Both the position numbers and the translations under genes were made by a program. Shown one piece after another: positions 38,560 through 50,300 of a stretch of DNA of 64,000 nt; positions within the stretch are counted from its first letter, which is position 1, and each line of letters begins with the position of its first letter. The notes under the pieces are model-generated. The model was not told where the DNA came from. It did no database searches and was given only the letters and a program-made list of their open reading frames with translations. The DNA lies in assembly GCA_963854835.1 (NCBI GenBank), contig OY978526.1:11177277-11241276 (forward strand). The letters run 5' to 3'. The DNA is from Megamerina dolium. Lineage: Eukaryota > Arthropoda > Insecta > Diptera > Megamerinidae.

Positions 38560-38677
38560 ATGATGTTCCTGCCTCATTTGTTATTGTTGTTACTGTTGAG
38601 CATTATTTTTCGATTCGATCGAACATCAACATCAGCTGGCATACAAAATTCACCAAAACCTAATCAATTTGCAACAG
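38560..38677 (+). CDS. Exon 1 of the serine protease (signal peptide)
   Basis: ATGATGTTCC opens a frame with a hydrophobic core ([13 protein letters not shown]) followed by polar residues and a likely cleavage after about TSTSA. The donor is ACAG/GTAATA after 39 codons plus one G. That G joins AT at 41101 to give GAT (Asp) directly before the propeptide Cys-Gly, so the phase-1 junction fits exactly. The frame without splicing stops 3-4 codons after the donor (TAG at 38689-38691). This assignment rests on signal-peptide character, phase and the upstream stop, not on transcript data. Confidence 0.82.
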
Positions 38678-41600
38678 GTAATAATGCATAGTCAATTATG
38701 GTAATTACTCCTATATATGATATATGGATGTATATAAAATAGAAATTTAACATAACTACATGCATATATAGGTACAAATGAATGAATGAATAAATTAATG
38801 CAAAAATTCAAGAGAAATATTTCGGAAATGCGATTTAAAAAAAAAAAATTCCAATTCCAAAAATTGTCGAAATAATTAAATTTTTATTTTTTGTCATTTT
38901 GTCGATTGATATCTGTAGTTATAGTGTCATGGGGAAATTCTTGTGTACCTAATTATATTAATAGCTAATAGAAGGAAAACGAAATTATCCAAGGTTATAG
39001 CGAAAGGGCAAAAATTTCTTTAATAATTTCTTATATTTTGAATGAGAATATAATTTCTTTGAATTTTCACTTTCCGCTGACTCGATATTCAAGTTTATTG
39101 GCAAGAATTATTTTTTTTTATATAAATTCTTGCCATTTATATGTCTGTATGTACTAGTGTGATCAAAAAGTTTCCGTAAAATTGAAAGTGAATGATGTTC
39201 CTGTTTCTGATATTTGCTTCCGTCAACTAAAATTAAATAAATATGTGGCACGTAGAGGCTGCAAAGAGCCTTTGACCGACCATCCTCTTCCGGTACTATT
39301 GTGCGTGTTTAATTGTGAACAGTATCTAATATTACTTATATTAGCCGGTTCCAAACCACAAAGCACTTGTGATTTCGTGTGCTGATCAAGCATTATTTCT
39401 TACGTAAAACAACCTAGTCAAGTCATAAATATTGGTACACAGGGTTTTGTAAGGGTTAAAAATTTTAGAACAACTTATTCGAAATGACTTCCATTTGTCT
39501 TCCACCACGACTTGAGTTGATCTGGTCACTCATCGGAATGTTGACTTTTAGCCACAATTGAGTCGTTTTAGCCTTGAGAGCTGGAGCAGAGGCCTCTTTG
39601 GATTCTCGGGATAAGTTGAGATGTTTCTCTGGATGACCGAGCATACACACGATCGTTCTGTTTATTGAACGACTCTTCTACGGTGAAGATTTTCTCGTCA
39701 GTAAACAGAACGCTGAGTAAAGCTTTCGATTTTCGCTTGCGTTTTCCCTCCAATACGGCCATGAGCAGGTGTCCAATGTGTCGCTTGTACGCACTAAGTC
39801 CCAAATCTTCATGGACACAGATTTTTTGCAAAATTTGCATTTACCGCTACAAGATTTTCTGTTTTCGCAGCGGTTTTCGGTCGATTCGTTTCTTTGTGTA
39901 CCAATATTTATGACTTGACTAGGTACTATGCGGTCTCTACACAAAAAAATTCAATGGTTAAGGAGTGGTTTACTGAATTCCGTTGTGGTCGTACCAGCAC
40001 AAAGGACGCCGAACACACGCCGAAAGTCACAAAATGTCGATAAAATCAATGAAATTATATTGCAAGATAGGAAAATAAAGATGCGTGACTTAGCTGAGAC
40101 TGCACCATTTAGATATGAAAAAGCTAATCGCAGTATAGCTGCAGCGTTTGTTCACTTTTGACAACAATCTGAGTCGAACAACTTCGAAAGAATGATTGCC
40201 GATGTTACAATGCAATTCGGTTGGAGTTTTGCGCCGTTTCATAATCGTGATGGGAGTGTGAATTCATCAGCATACACCTGAGGCTAAGCAGCAGTGGCTA
40301 AGATCAAGAACAGAGATCGCGACAGTGGAGTTTTCATGATGAATCGCAGCTAAAGAAGCTAATGTGGATCTTTGTGTTTACTTTTTCGGCAAAAAAAAAA
40401 ATGTTTTCGTGCAAAAAGCCGTACCCTCGTATCACTTTAAAGCACAATTTATACCTTAGAAGCGCTATTTCTTATTTGATTCCACAAAGAAACACCTAAA
40501 GAAGCTCTCAGACAGGTAATTCTAAACTAGGGATCATCTCCAGTTCATCGTCAATTAGAAAGTGTATCTCACTTCTTCACCTTCATTCAAGAGTGAACTA
40601 TTCATTATACATATATATCGTTAATGTTAAGAAAGAGCTGTCTAAATTCCAGTACTCAAATTTTGACTCTTGACTTTTATTTTCGCTTCTTTTTTCATAG
40701 TATATTTTAGTAGGGAATAATATTAGCTTAAAAAATCGATAATTTTGTTATGTTGAATCTTCCTTTTGACTACGAATATATATCATTTAATGTCAATGGA
40801 TTTAATTTAGTCACATAACTAAATTTCCAATTTATTTATATGTGACTATGAACTCGTGATGTTAAAACAAAGATAAAATTGAATTGATTTTTCCATAGCT
40901 CTGCAAAGCTCAGCACATTTATCTACTTATATAATCGAATGTGTAGGGTATGACAGCAAATCAGGCAATCATTACTCAATTTATTGCTGAGAGTATTTCG
41001 TTTACCACATTTGTGCAGTAGTAGTTATTTATAAGCCCCTTGACACCTTTGTGCTTTCGCATTATTTATTCTGATTGTATAAATCTTATTATTCTTACAG
41101 ATTGTGGCATTCGTCCGATACGCCGTGAACCACGTCTGTTGCTACAACAACAAGGACAAGAACAATTCGACTCTAAATCAAATCAACGTACAGCAAAAAT
41201 TATTGCTGGTGCACCAACAAAAGATGGACAATTTCCATGGCAAGCATCACTTGAATTATTACATCCTACATTAGGTTTTCTGGGTCATTGGTGTGGTGGT
41301 GTTTTAATACATCCATATTGGGTATTATCAGCGGCACATTGTATACACAAGTAAGTCTTTGTACATTCTATGCGTATTTAAATTAATTAAATCATTTATA
41401 AAAATAATATTTTCTCATTCATTAGCGATCTATTCAATTTACCAATTCCTCCACTATGGACTATAGTGTTGGGCGAACATAATCGTAACATTGAGTCGGG
41501 TCATGAGCAACGTATTCCAGCCGAAAAGATTGTTATGCATAATAATTATCAAAATTTCCTACACGATCTCGTATTGGTGAAACTTTCAAAAGCCGCCGAT

Positions 41601-43725
41601 ATATCGATATACTCAAATACAAGACGTATTTGTTTGCCATTTGTATTTCACAATGCTGCCACATCGACCGAACCATTCGATGAGGAGGAACAACAATTTA
41701 ATGCGGACGGCGATGAGGATCCCTTGGAAATGGGTTTGGCCGATGTACCCGATAAAATGGATAATTTCTTGCGTAGTGTCCAAAATATACGCAGACATCA
41801 TAATATCACTGTGCCCAGCATGAAAGAATTGTTAACGACGAAAATAATGAGCCGTCTGCGAAAGGCACAAGCAACACAGAAGGCATCACGTCATTTACGC
41901 TTAAATCGCAGACGTAATGATAAGCTGATGAAAGTACATGCTGGTGATGCTGAGTACGAGGGTCTCTTCACTGAGAAACACTATCTCAAAGATGTGTCGA
42001 ACTATAAGGAATTACCGTATATTGATTGTGTTGCAACCGGTTGGGGTAAATCAAATGTAAATGGTGATTTAACTGATTTGCTACTACGGACGAGAGTACC
42101 CTTACATAATAATGGCAGGTATGGTAAAAGACATGATGCATGCGTATATGTATCAAGTGTAGTAAAAAGTAATCCATTATTTTTGCATTCAATTTAAGGT
42201 TTTATTTAGCATAGTTAGAATGATCCGATTTAGATCAAATATGCACCGTTTTATTCGATAACTTATTGCCATTTTGAAAGTAATTTCATAATGCCAATCT
42301 CATAGAAACTCTCGTCCCTATTGGCAAAAAACTGAGACAGTCGATTTTCACAAGCTTCTCTTGAGGCGAATTTTTCACCAGCAAAATCATACGCCATAGA
42401 AAGGAGCAAGTAGGAATCACTTGGTGCCAAGTCCGGACTATAAGGTGGATGTATAAGAACCTCCCAACCAAGCTCCCGCAGCTTCTGGCGAGTCACTATC
42501 GATGTAAGTGGCCTGTCATTGTCTAGATGGAACATAATTCCTCTCCTATTGGCCAAAGCTGGCCACTTGTGGGCGATTGCTTCCTTCATTGTTGACGGTA
42601 CAGGTCAGAATTAAGCGTAGGAGAACAGCTCATAGTAGATGATTCCCTGCCAATTCCATCAAACACATAGCAAAACCTTCCTGACCGTCAATCCTGGCTT
42701 GGCCACCGTTTGGGCAGGCTCACTGCGATTCGACCACGACCGTTTTCGCTTGACGTTGTCGTAAGTGACCCACTTTTCATCACCAGTAAACATCCGCTTC
42801 AGAAATAGATTGATTTTTTGCGATTCACTCGTGTGGCACCCATACATCGAGCTCCTTTTTTTATCCAGCCTTATTGAAATGGTTCCAAATGATTTTTTGT
42901 GCAATGTTTAGCTCCTGGGCAATAGAAACAGTGCTTACATGACGGTCGGACTCAACGATTTCCATTATTTTATCGATATTTTCAACAATTGGCCTTCCAG
43001 AGTGTGGTGCATCTTTGACATCAAAATTACCGGAACGGAATCGACGAAACCAAAATTGCACGTGATTGACTGTTACAGTATCAGAACTATAAACACTATT
43101 CACATATTCAGCCATCTAGCTTGCGTTTTTGCCTTTATCGAAGATAAACTGTAAAATATGGCGTATTTTCTCTTTACTGGTGTCCATCTTTGACGCGTGC
43201 TCAAAACAATACTGAGTTAAGCAATCACAAAACTGCCTGAAAAGTTTATTTAGTACAAAATCCTATCTTTCTAATGCCATCTAGCGTACTTACTTAAAGC
43301 CATCTATTGGAAAAAATGGATTTCTTTTTACTACACCTGATATGTGTAATGTAAATTAAATTCTTTTTAACCTCAATTTTTTTAGATGTAAAGATGCCTA
43401 TGGGAGTTTTGTTAAAATACATCGTGGCCATTTGTGTGCGGGAAAATTGAATGGCAAAGGAGGCACATGTGTGGTAAATGACAGTTGAACATAATACTTA
43501 GAAAATCGTTGAAATAATTGTAATAATTTCATTTGAATTTGAATATTATCAATACAGGGTGATTCGGGTGGTCCACTACAATGTCGTCTAACAAAGAATG
43601 GACCTTGGATATTAGCTGGTATAACATCATTTGGTTCAGGCTGTGCAATTGAAGGATTTCCTGATGTTTATGCACGAACCTCATACTATATGAAATGGAT
43701 TCAGGATACAATAGCCGCCGATTAG
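38560..43725 (+). CDS. Secreted S1-family serine protease with linker insertion (five exons)
   Basis: Exons by GT-AG junctions: 38560-38677, 41101-41350, 41426-42118, 43386-43473, 43558-43725; the sum of 1317 nt encodes 438 aa ending in TAG. Order: signal peptide (about 1-26), short propeptide with Cys41, activation site RTAK72-IIAG, then the catalytic domain. The triad is His119 (LSAAHC), Asp170 (HDLVLVKL) and Ser386 (GDSGGP). Expected disulfides are available: 41-192, 104-120, 324-392, 355-371, 382-412. No clip domain. Odd points: about 110 extra residues (roughly 200-320) between ICLPF and CVATGWG, acidic first and Arg/Lys-rich later; and S1-pocket residues Gly380 and Asp419 at chymotrypsin positions 189 and 226, a swapped arrangement known from crab collagenolytic protease. 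It is an endopeptidase by family, secreted and zymogenic by inference. Substrate unknown. Convergent with the receptor gene downstream. Confidence 0.92.
39315..39375 (-). mobile_element. SINE fragment in protease intron 1
   Basis: GAACAGTATCTAATATTAC, then TATATTAGCCGGTTCC and ACTTGTGATTTC align with the inverted SINE body (GGACAGTATTAGAAGG, then TATTTTAGCCGGTTCC and TTGTGACATC). It is a short, diverged piece without head or tail. Confidence 0.55.
39412..39924 (-). mobile_element. Short Tc1/mariner-like element with perfect 29-bp inverted repeats
   Basis: 39412-39440 (begins ACCTAGTCAAGTCATAAATA) is the exact reverse complement of 39896-39924. The - strand frames carry transposase pieces: [10 protein letters not shown] and [20 protein letters not shown] upstream, then [20 protein letters not shown] (first catalytic Asp in TDEK) and VYARSSRE. 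This style of DDE core is typical of the DD37-type Tc1/mariner groups; the exact group is inference. About 513 bp, lacking the second half of the catalytic domain, so non-autonomous. It seems inserted next to or into an older mariner (39930 onward). Confidence 0.85.
39930..40440 (+). mobile_element. Mariner transposase relic in protease intron 1
   Basis: The + strand reads [20 protein letters not shown], then [20 protein letters not shown], then (other frame) [16 protein letters not shown], matching the order of a DD34D mariner transposase: helix-turn-helix end, linker, and the stretch after the first catalytic Asp. Frameshifts and stops break it. Boundaries are uncertain; the GATCAAAAAGTTTCCG stretch near 39160 may be its 5' end, split off by the 39412-39924 insertion. 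Confidence 0.7.
42153..43340 (-). mobile_element. Near full-length mariner in protease intron 3, transposase broken
   Basis: Inverted ends TCAAGTGTAGTAAAAAG (left) and TCAGGTGTAGTAAAAAG (right, inverted) match over about 28 bp with 2-4 differences. TA flanks both sides (42151-42152, 43341-43342). The 1188-bp length is normal for a mariner. The - strand transposase is read in order: helix-turn-helix and linker (43115-42861; [20 protein letters not shown] and HSGRP), the first Asp in [12 protein letters not shown] (42904-42659), then [16 protein letters not shown] (42589-42263), giving the DD34D signature. One frameshift and at least one stop disable it. It lies wholly within the intron, 34 bp from the donor and 45 bp from the acceptor. 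Confidence 0.92.
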
Positions 43726-43930
43726 ATTGTGTGTGTGTGTGTGTGTATGTGTGCGTGTGAATGGGTGTATCCGTGTGTGTGTTTATTTGTGTGTGTGTCT
43801 CTAAGTGCCTCTTTATGTGATTATTTATATTCAAAAATGTACATATGTATGTTTGTGTGTGTATGTAGATATAAAAACTTATTATTTATTGAATACGTTT
43901 CTTTTGTTATCTCTTCTAATTATGTATCTA

Positions 43931-43936
43931 TTTATT
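43931..43936 (-). terminator. Candidate poly(A) signal of the CD36-like gene
   Basis: TTTATT on the + strand reads AATAAA on the - strand, about 440 nt past the receptor stop. Another lies at 43885-43890. Either would place the receptor 3' end inside the predicted 3' UTR of the protease on the opposite strand. Confidence 0.35.
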
Positions 43937-44182
43937 GTATAAAATATACACATTTACATACAACAACATTATTATTATTATTAATATCAAAATTATTATT
44001 ATGACTGTTATTCATATTATCATAAGATTTGTTAACTACTCTATATAACATACTATATATTGTATATACTACCTTACATTTGAATAGTACATATAAATTA
44101 AACAAATGTATAGGTATGTGTATTTTGTTGTTAATTTTTAAAAATTAATATCACAGCTTTTACCAAACGCAAAAGATCATAA

Positions 44183-44188
44183 AATAAA
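44183..44188 (+). terminator. Candidate poly(A) signal of the serine protease
   Basis: AATAAA about 458 nt after the stop codon, the first canonical hexamer seen on the + strand downstream of the gene. Use in vivo is not shown. Confidence 0.4.
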
Positions 44189-44375
44189 AGACAAATATAA
44201 TATATATGCATGTATGTGTGTGTGTGTGTGTGTTGTATATGTTGTGTATATGTATATGTACTACCTATGTAATTTGCTTACGTACTAAACAATGTTTGTA
44301 TACTTAGTATGTATGTAGGTAGATATACGCACTAGTTACAGTTAAATGACTAAAAAACAAACAAAAAAAAAACCC

Positions 44376-47300
44376 TTATACCACGGACGCTGACTGTTTT
44401 TGTAGTGGCAACAATGCCACCGCATCAAATTCCTGTTTAATACATTTGTAACGTGTCGTTCGTGTGCCACTGTGCTGTTGCTTAAGCAACGGTGACAAAT
44501 AGACATTTGCTGATAGTTTTGTTACTGCGGCTGCTGCAGCTACTGCCGCCGCAGCAGCTGTTGTCGTTGTTAACGCTGTCGGTGAAGTTCCTTCATTGTG
44601 ACCTGTCTGATTGCCAACACCAACAACTTTATAGGGTGAGAATAACCAAAAACAGCCTAACAATGATGATCCTATCAGATAAATGCCAAGAAACATTGAA
44701 CCGGTTGTGATAAACATTTGTATATATGGCAAATAGATGACCACAACCTTCAACAATAACACCAGCCATATGGATATATGTTCGACGCCCTGCAAGCAAG
44801 CAAATCAAACAAACAGCCGCCAAATTTTCAGTTAATAAAAACTAATTACAAACAAGTCGAATTGTTGACTACTTACAATTTCCGCCCATAGAACTGGTAA
44901 AGCCATATTACTAAAACGTGCCAAATCTCGATTATATTTAATATCAGTCATTATTACATTCACTTGAAAACGTGACTTGACGTGAATAGGTAGGCCAAAT
45001 TCCTAAAAAATTACACATATATACATCCATTAAAATAATATATATTTGAATTTCAACACTAATAATAATAATAGCAATAATAATAAAATTTGTATATTAT
45101 AAAATTTACCGGTTGTATAAACACTTCAGAAGCATGTTTTGTCACATTCGGACTAAGACCATCAACAGCATCTAATAAGCTAGGATCACCATATAGAAAA
45201 TGAGGAAATGATATTGCCAATGGTATATCTATAAATTTGAAATAATTTCCCATCAAATTAATCAATTGAATCAATTAATTATATTGAACTTACTGTAATA
45301 GCATGGTGAAACATTTCCCAAACCAGGTTTTAAACATTTTCCACCCGGACAATAGCAACATGAATTTGGATCGTCTTTCTTACTGTCAAAGACATTTTTC
45401 GGCATAGTAAAACTATATACATTCACACCGTATATCGTTGAATCGTGTGAATATTCTATGCTCAATGTTCTACAAAACGCCTTGCGATACAATGAAAATG
45501 TATCATTTCTAGTAATTTTACGCGGGAACACAGTACCATCAAATATACCACGAATATTATTGCATGGCGAATGTGTATAGCTGTAATGGAAAAAAAAATT
45601 ATTAATAATTAGTATTTTCGTTTAAGCAAATGCATATAAATGGAATTTTTTTTTTGTGGAGATTATAAATTGATTTTGAAAATATCCTGCAATTTTTAAG
45701 AGATTTTTTTTTTTGAATGAATGTAAATAAAATTTTGTCCAAAAAGTTAAAGCAAAAGGTCTAATGGAGGTCGATTAAATGTAAATATTATTGCTCTTAT
45801 GGCATTTTCTGGGCATAATTATTACGTTGTTTCTCGAATTTCGGACTTCTCTACGATGTAAAGATAGGAAGTGAGTAAGTTTAGAAAAAAAATGATGAAG
45901 AGCAAAATTTAAAGGGTGTCGGTCATATATTTTACTCCTCTTGTAGACGATTCATTGTAAGACGTAGATATAGGGGGTAATAGTGTTCAACAAAAATGTT
46001 AAATTTAATGGCAGTCGGTCGTATGTGTATGTACCGGCCCCCTCTATGGACACTCTGGGTGATTTTAAGTTGCTTTTGTAGGGGCTCCTCCCTAAGGGGC
46101 TGGCTGGTAGTGAGTATGTTCAAAAAAAAAGTTGAAAGAATATATTTTATATATTAATTTATTTATATATTTATATATTTTATATATTTAGTCATATTTT
46201 TTAGCACTCTAACCGCACTCTAAACGCACTCTCCATGCATTTACGTATATTTCGTAGGGGAGCATGTGTGTTTGAAAAAAATTTCGAATAGTAAAATTTA
46301 ATAAGGCTCGGACATATATTTTATCCCACTATAGGAACTCTGGGTGGGTGCCGTAGCTCAGTGGTTAGTGTGATGGCCTTCTGATCTGTAGGTTGTAGCT
46401 CCGATCCCCGGCTGAAGTATAACAAATTTTTTATGGAAAAGATTTTTCTTTCGAACGGTACCCACCTGTCGGCAAGCAATTGGCAATTCTTCCGGCAGTA
46501 ACAATTTGCCATGGAAAAGCTTCTAAAAAAGAACTCTGTGCCAAAGCTCAGAAAAAGTGATGTCACAAGTGTTCTGCCGTTCGGAACCGACTAAAATAAG
46601 TAGGTCCCTTCTAATACTGTCCAAAATTTAACACGCACAAGAGTAATGGAAGAGAAGCTCGGCCAAAAGGCCTTCGGGGCTTATAAGTGCCACATATATA
46701 CAGGAACCCTGGACAATTTCCACCTCAGATGGGAAAATACTCGGAATTTTTGAGAGAAAAATGCAAAATCATTGGACCTATTTGCGTTGGTGGTCAGTAT
46801 CGAATAAGGAACAACATAGTAAAGCGTATTAAAATTCAGCGGCTGCGTTGTCTAGGTCATGTCGAGCGAATAGAATAACACGCCCCGGCTAAGAAGGTGA
46901 TATATTCGGAACTCGCTGGTAGATGACGCAGTAGAAACAGACCCAACCTCCGGTGGAAACACCAAGTACTGGAGAACCTGTCAGCGTTTAGAATCTCTAA
47001 CTGGCGCCAGCTAGCGAACGAAAGGGTTGGCTGGCGAAGCATGAAGTTACATCATATATTCAACCCCCGTAGTCCCCTAAATAGAAATTTATGTCAAAAA
47101 ATTCAATTTGTAGTGTTAAAAGGAGTAAGAATGTTCACCAAAAAAAGTTGGAGAGAAAAGATTAATGGTTGTCGCTTATACATTCTGTCAAATAAGTACC
47201 CGGAAATCGGAAATTCTCATTTTTAATTTTCCCTCTGAGAATATTTCAAAAAAAAAAATTTTCCCAGATTGGCACAACTATCAGCCACTATTCTGTGAAT

Positions 47301-50300
47301 TTTTATTGCTATGTGTCATCTAGTTTGGTTACGGCATCATTAGGAACAAGTCAAACTTTTGTGTGCGTTGCGATTTTTACTATGGATAAAAATATCGAAC
47401 AAAGAGTTTGTGTGAAATTTTGTGTTTCAAACGAAATTTCTTGTGCCAAAACGTTGGAAATGTTGAAAAAAAAACATTTGGTGATTCAACTATGTCGAAA
47501 ACTCAAGTTTACGATTGGTATAAATCGTTCAAAGAGGGGCGAGAAGAAATCGCAACGCACACGTTGACTTGTGCCTAATGACGCCGTAACCAAACTAAAT
47601 GACACATAGCAATAAAAATTCACAGAATAGTGGCTGACAGTTGTGCCAACCTGTGTAAAAAAATTTTTTTAATATTCTCAGAGGGAAAATTAAAAATGAG
47701 AATTTCCGGGTACTTATTTGACGGAATGTATATATGATTCTATTAGAAGCGATTCGGCGTATTTGAAAAAATTTGTCAAGTTTCATCAAAGAAATTTGAC
47801 CTAATGAGTTTAAATATGGGGTTAATATTCGAATTTACCGACCGAAAATCTTTATCTCGTCTGTGGAACAATATCATTTTTCGTATCGCTATGTAATCAA
47901 TAGAATAGAAATGTCTGAGTAATGGATTAGAAGGAATACTTGTTTCTATTAGCCATCCATATCGATCCCTCAATGGATGAGTTCTTTTCAGTGGGTTTTT
48001 ATGTCAATTTTTTATTTTCTACCCCAAATGGGTAGGAGTAAAAAGAAAAAAATTATGCTTTTCATGAAATGATGAAATGATGTTAAGTTAATTCTTAGAA
48101 ATTTCCATCGAATTATTCACTATACATAATATCGATCAACTTACTTATCATTCTCTCGATAGCCCCATCTATTTAGACCTTTAATACCATTCCAGCTGAG
48201 TATGGAATAATCTCTTGGTTCAGTCACATCGGCCGATTTAATTGGTTTATTACCTTCCTCACCCACCTTGGGTAATTTCATGGTGACAATATTTTGACCT
48301 TCATCGAATATCTGCAAATATTACATAAATAATAAATATGGAGTTTTATGAAATAATAATAATAATAATAAAGAACACTTACCCGATCAAATAGACCAAA
48401 ACGTTGAAAATCAATGACATGTGGCAACACCTTTGATGCTATACGTATCAATGGATCATCATAACCCCATAGATACTCATCGACTGATATATTCAATAAT
48501 ATTTTTGATTTCATTCTTTGTGTGACAACATTCATGCCGATTGCTGCAATCATTGAGAATTCTGCCGCAGCCGATGATATACCCAAATAGGGTAAATTCA
48601 GTGTAATTAAACGATCAACTTTGGGATCACCAACAGAGTGTTCTGGTATAAATTTCAATCGACGATATGGTGTGTACGAGAGTGTATTATTGGGATAAAA
48701 GGTGACATTATGATTTTCGAGAAACTCTTGAAATACATATGGTCCGACTTCTTCATATCTGAGCTTTGCATCAGTGCCATTTAGAAAAGCTTCCGAATTG
48801 GTTACATTGAAGAAATATACTCGAATATATACATCCAATGGTGGTCGTAACCATAACTTGTATAATATTGAACCATTTCTCAATGTCAATTCCTGTATGT
48901 GGAGAGGAATTGAAGTATGTTAAATTGAGTATATCACAAAAGAGAGGAAGAAATGACTTACCGAATCAATAAATGTTTTAATTGGATTGCTAATAATCAT
49001 GAATGCTGAAATGAGTAAGAATGTTGAACCGATTGTAGCCAATGTGATGACTCCTAAAAATGATGCAAAACAAAATAGAGAATGAGAACAAGATAAATAA
49101 ATTTACAACAATTACATCGTATAAATATTTTGAAAAGAAATCTTAAGCAGTCTGCATATATCATGACAGTGCAAGTACCTACACATATGTATTTTAAACA
49201 TGCACTCAACGGCAAAAGTGATCGTACCACAAATTACCTTGATCATAACATTGAAATTTTAACTCTTATAACAGAGTACATACATACAGAGGCAATTATG
49301 TATTGCATTTAATATGATTTATTTATTTTCAATCAGTTCAATAAAATTACGGTTTCTTATTGTTATCATAGAGTTTGTAGTGCAATCCTGTTTATTATAA
49401 AACATAAAAAAAAAAAAATAACAAAAATTAAAAACATGTGCAATGTAAAACAAAAAACAACTTGCAATGGCCAGTTAATTAAAATTTCGTCAAATCATCG
49501 TATTGGAAGAGCATTGAACTAAACATGTAATAATACTATGAGAATTAAATCAATCTTCTAACATATAGTATCATATCTTTGTAGCATAATTTTTAATATT
49601 CAAATATGTAAATATTATTCCTTGAATTTAACAACAATGCTAATGATATGGCGATGAATCACACCTTTTTATATCGACTATTTTACATATCAATAATATC
49701 AACTAGCATACTATAAACAATCTAAATATGTGATGTAGTACGATTAACAAACAAAGAGACAGACTGTCTACTAACAAGAAATAGTTTAATAGTATTTTAA
49801 AAATCAAATACAAACCACAACAACAACAACGAAAAAGCAATAAATTACTAAAATGAAATATTCCCATCAAATATTGGTCAATAATCAAATAGTAACAACA
49901 GCAACGATAACAACGAAATGCCAAAATTCATTCAAACAACTCTTGTTACCATCAGAAGACGCCCATATATCAACACAATCATTTTAATGTGATCTTATTA
50001 GCACAATATGAGTGTATTATATCTTAGTTATGATTTCACAGAAGACACGAACATCAATAACAACAACAATAACAACAAAATAAAGTCATTGCGCCAACAA
50101 TAGCAACATACTATATATACTACTATTAGACTATTAGACACATCAAAATTGTTCAACTCATTCAATTATTGATAATTCTATGGAACAAAGATAGTCGTTT
50201 ATCAAACACACAGCAGTTGTTAAAGTATTTGTACGTAAATATGTATTTTTACCACAATTGCATAATCAAATAACATATACAACAACAACAACAACAACAA

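Larger units (their letters stand above)
43727..44375. other. Intergenic/3' UTR region between convergent genes
   Basis: 650 bp between the protease TAG and the receptor stop. A GT-rich run (43728-43805) follows the protease stop at once. (ATT)n lies near 43970-43983 and a second GT run at 44216-44233. Candidate poly(A) signals exist on both strands (AATAAA + at 44183; on -, complements of TTTATT at 43885 and 43931). No further gene. Confidence 0.6.

Noticed and set aside
39182..39385. 67-codon + strand frame
   Set aside because: It covers mariner and SINE remnants in protease intron 1 and has no start or splice evidence.
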